Shown here: positions 28,823 through 29,720 of the stretch, piece after piece
Position numbering within the stretch: the stretch's first letter is position 1
Layout: every line of letters begins with the position of its first letter
Source of the DNA: Collybia mongolica
Lineage: Eukaryota > Basidiomycota > Agaricomycetes > Agaricales > Clitocybaceae
DNA: 29,720 nucleotides
Reading direction: 5' to 3'
NCBI GenBank assembly: GCA_013420905.1
Contig: JAAXNY010000025.1
Span: 1 to 29,720, forward strand
Notes under the pieces: generated by a model
What the model was told of the DNA's origin: nothing
What the model saw: the letters and a program-made list of their open reading frames with translations, nothing else
The model's database searches: none
Position numbers and translations under genes: made by a program

Positions 28823-28919
28823 CCTTCCTTCCTCCAACTCAGATGTCCAAATACCTGATCACCGTCGTAAACAACAGCTTGATTGACCGTGTACATACGT
28901 GCGAGGTTCGTCGAACCTC
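27482..28919. repeat. Cluster of seven signal A palindromes, copy 3
   Basis: 27482-27498 (perfect), 27757-27773 (degenerate), 27838-27854 (one arm change), 28026-28042 (CTC centre), 28365-28381 (first base A), 28559-28575 (CTC centre), 28903-28919 (perfect). Each is the complement of the variant at the same place in copy 2. Confidence 0.9.
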
Positions 28920-29171
28920 CCTGTGTCTCTAGCTTGTACTGACTCACTTTAATAGAATGCTCGATCCCGTTTGATGATATCTATGACCGCGCGCTACCTG
29001 GCATGACCCTAAACTCCAGAAATCTGGCCTGAGATAGAACAGGTTGCGAAACAAAAAGTCATAGTTGTGTTTGAGTACATGGGTAGACTAGTAAACTCGT
29101 AACAATGGAATTGATATCATATTACTGCGGTGGCAGCCAAAACGGCTTGCCGGAACATCCTCAGGATCCAC

Positions 29172-29673
29172 TTAAGACTTTCCCGAGAGCAGGCCATACA
29201 TCTCTGAACGACTTGTCATAATCGAACAAGAGGAGTCGAGTGATACGACGCACCTTTGCCCTTTCTTTTATCGAGGAAAGCGTCCATCGAGGATTTCTTC
29301 TCACGCACTAGAGAAGACAAAACCATGTCTGCTGTATCCGTCACCAAGAAGGTATAGGTAACGACAGTCTCTTCCTGGGGTTGTCGGAGCGCTCTGCCGA
29401 TAACCTGGTGTTCTTCCTGAGCACCCCAGGGTTGGTCCTACGAAGGAGCTTAGCACATCAAATACCGGCCGCAGAATTCACAAGAAAAATAATTACCGTG
29501 GCAACAGCGAGATCGGTTTCTCGTGTCCAACCCTCGGGAAGGAGGGAATCGTCATCCGGAAACAGCCCATGCTTCACACCAGTATTACGCTGCCAGCGAG
29601 GGTATCCCCAGGGCGCGCCGTCGTGCATGACGTTCAGCTGGGTGAGTGTGCCGTGAACTATATGGCTAGGCAT
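29172..29673 (-). CDS. Internally deleted SNF2 gene, copy 3, 135 aa predicted
   Basis: Minus-strand exons 29673-29482, 29437-29254 and 29203-29172 join in phase. The structure is that of copy 2, with the same RETDL junction, the motif VI exon (QEEHQVIGRALRQPQ) and the same early TAA. It lacks a 6-base insertion found in copy 2 (PQ duplicated). The first intron donor is GTGAAT, slightly weaker than GTGAGT in the other copies. All other helicase motifs are gone. Both deleted copies remain open despite several amino-acid differences in exon 1 (for example V/A, S/P, D/G), which is notable but rests on short sequences. Confidence 0.6.
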
Positions 29674-29720
29674 ATTTTGAGCAAAGTGAGTGAGCGGTGT
29701 GGAGGTCGGAGGGGCAAGTC
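29674..29720 (-). repeat. Beginning of the copy 3 5' flank, cut by the window edge
   Basis: The last 47 bases match the leader just upstream of the ATG at 17790 (17743-17789). The promoter and B motifs of copy 3 should lie beyond the window. Confidence 0.7.

Larger units (their letters stand above)
26871..29130 (-). repeat. Repeat block of copy 3, inverted
   Basis: Read on the minus strand it follows copy 2 closely: two ~540-base units, the right module, and the CT-rich tract. It extends further than copy 2, to the counterpart of 15713, before ending at about 26871. Minus-strand frames crossing it are the same artefacts as in the other copies. Confidence 0.85.

Overview
The window looks like an accessory, repeat-rich stretch of a basidiomycete (mushroom-class) nuclear genome. 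The evidence is many 42-75 nt GT..AG introns with CTAAC/CTGAC-type branch sites, a ribosomal P2 remnant with fungal-style introns, and a lineage-style SNF2 ATPase beside a large single-exon protein of a type I associate with Agaricomycetes. I cannot name the genus. No rRNA, tRNA or CRISPR array was seen.

Layout. (1) 1-169: start of an unidentified minus-strand gene that leaves the window. (2) About 680-11,711: a complete two-gene unit (copy 1). It has a conserved 5' flank, a 13-exon SNF2-family ATPase gene (1982-7097, 1492 aa predicted, all helicase motifs intact), a 1.9-kb non-coding repeat block, and a 911-aa intronless gene (8976-11711). (3) 11,712-13,740: low-complexity tract, then a 5'-truncated ribosomal protein P2 gene fragment. 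(4) 13,741-16,018: a partial second copy of the repeat block that ends in a broken 5' piece of the 911-aa gene. (5) About 16,310-20,405: copy 2, in which the SNF2 gene is reduced by a large internal deletion to a three-exon, 137-aa reading frame. It is followed by a 174-aa gene (20808-21332) related only to the middle of the 911-aa protein. (6) 21.3-25.2 kb: GC-rich hairpins, several tandem repeats and a minisatellite. (7) 25,238-25,892 minus: a small intron-rich gene. (8) 26,871-29,720 minus: copy 3, the same deleted SNF2 form (135 aa) plus repeat block. It lies tail-to-tail with copy 2, so the 6.5 kb between them is bracketed by long inverted arms.

Two short sequence signals recur across the non-coding DNA. 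Signal A is a 17-bp palindrome (GAGGTTC-3 nt-GAACCTC), found about 39 times including degenerate copies, both inside and outside the two-gene units. Signal B is a 21-bp motif (CGCAGGAG-N6-CCGTACG), found only in the units, usually as direct pairs whose starts are 49-50 bp apart. My reading, an inference, is that the SNF2 ATPase and the 911-aa protein belong to a mobile or amplifying element, that copies 2 and 3 are deletion derivatives that were themselves multiplied, and that A and B are protein-binding or recombination sites. No transposase domain, terminal inverted repeat or target-site duplication could be shown by eye.
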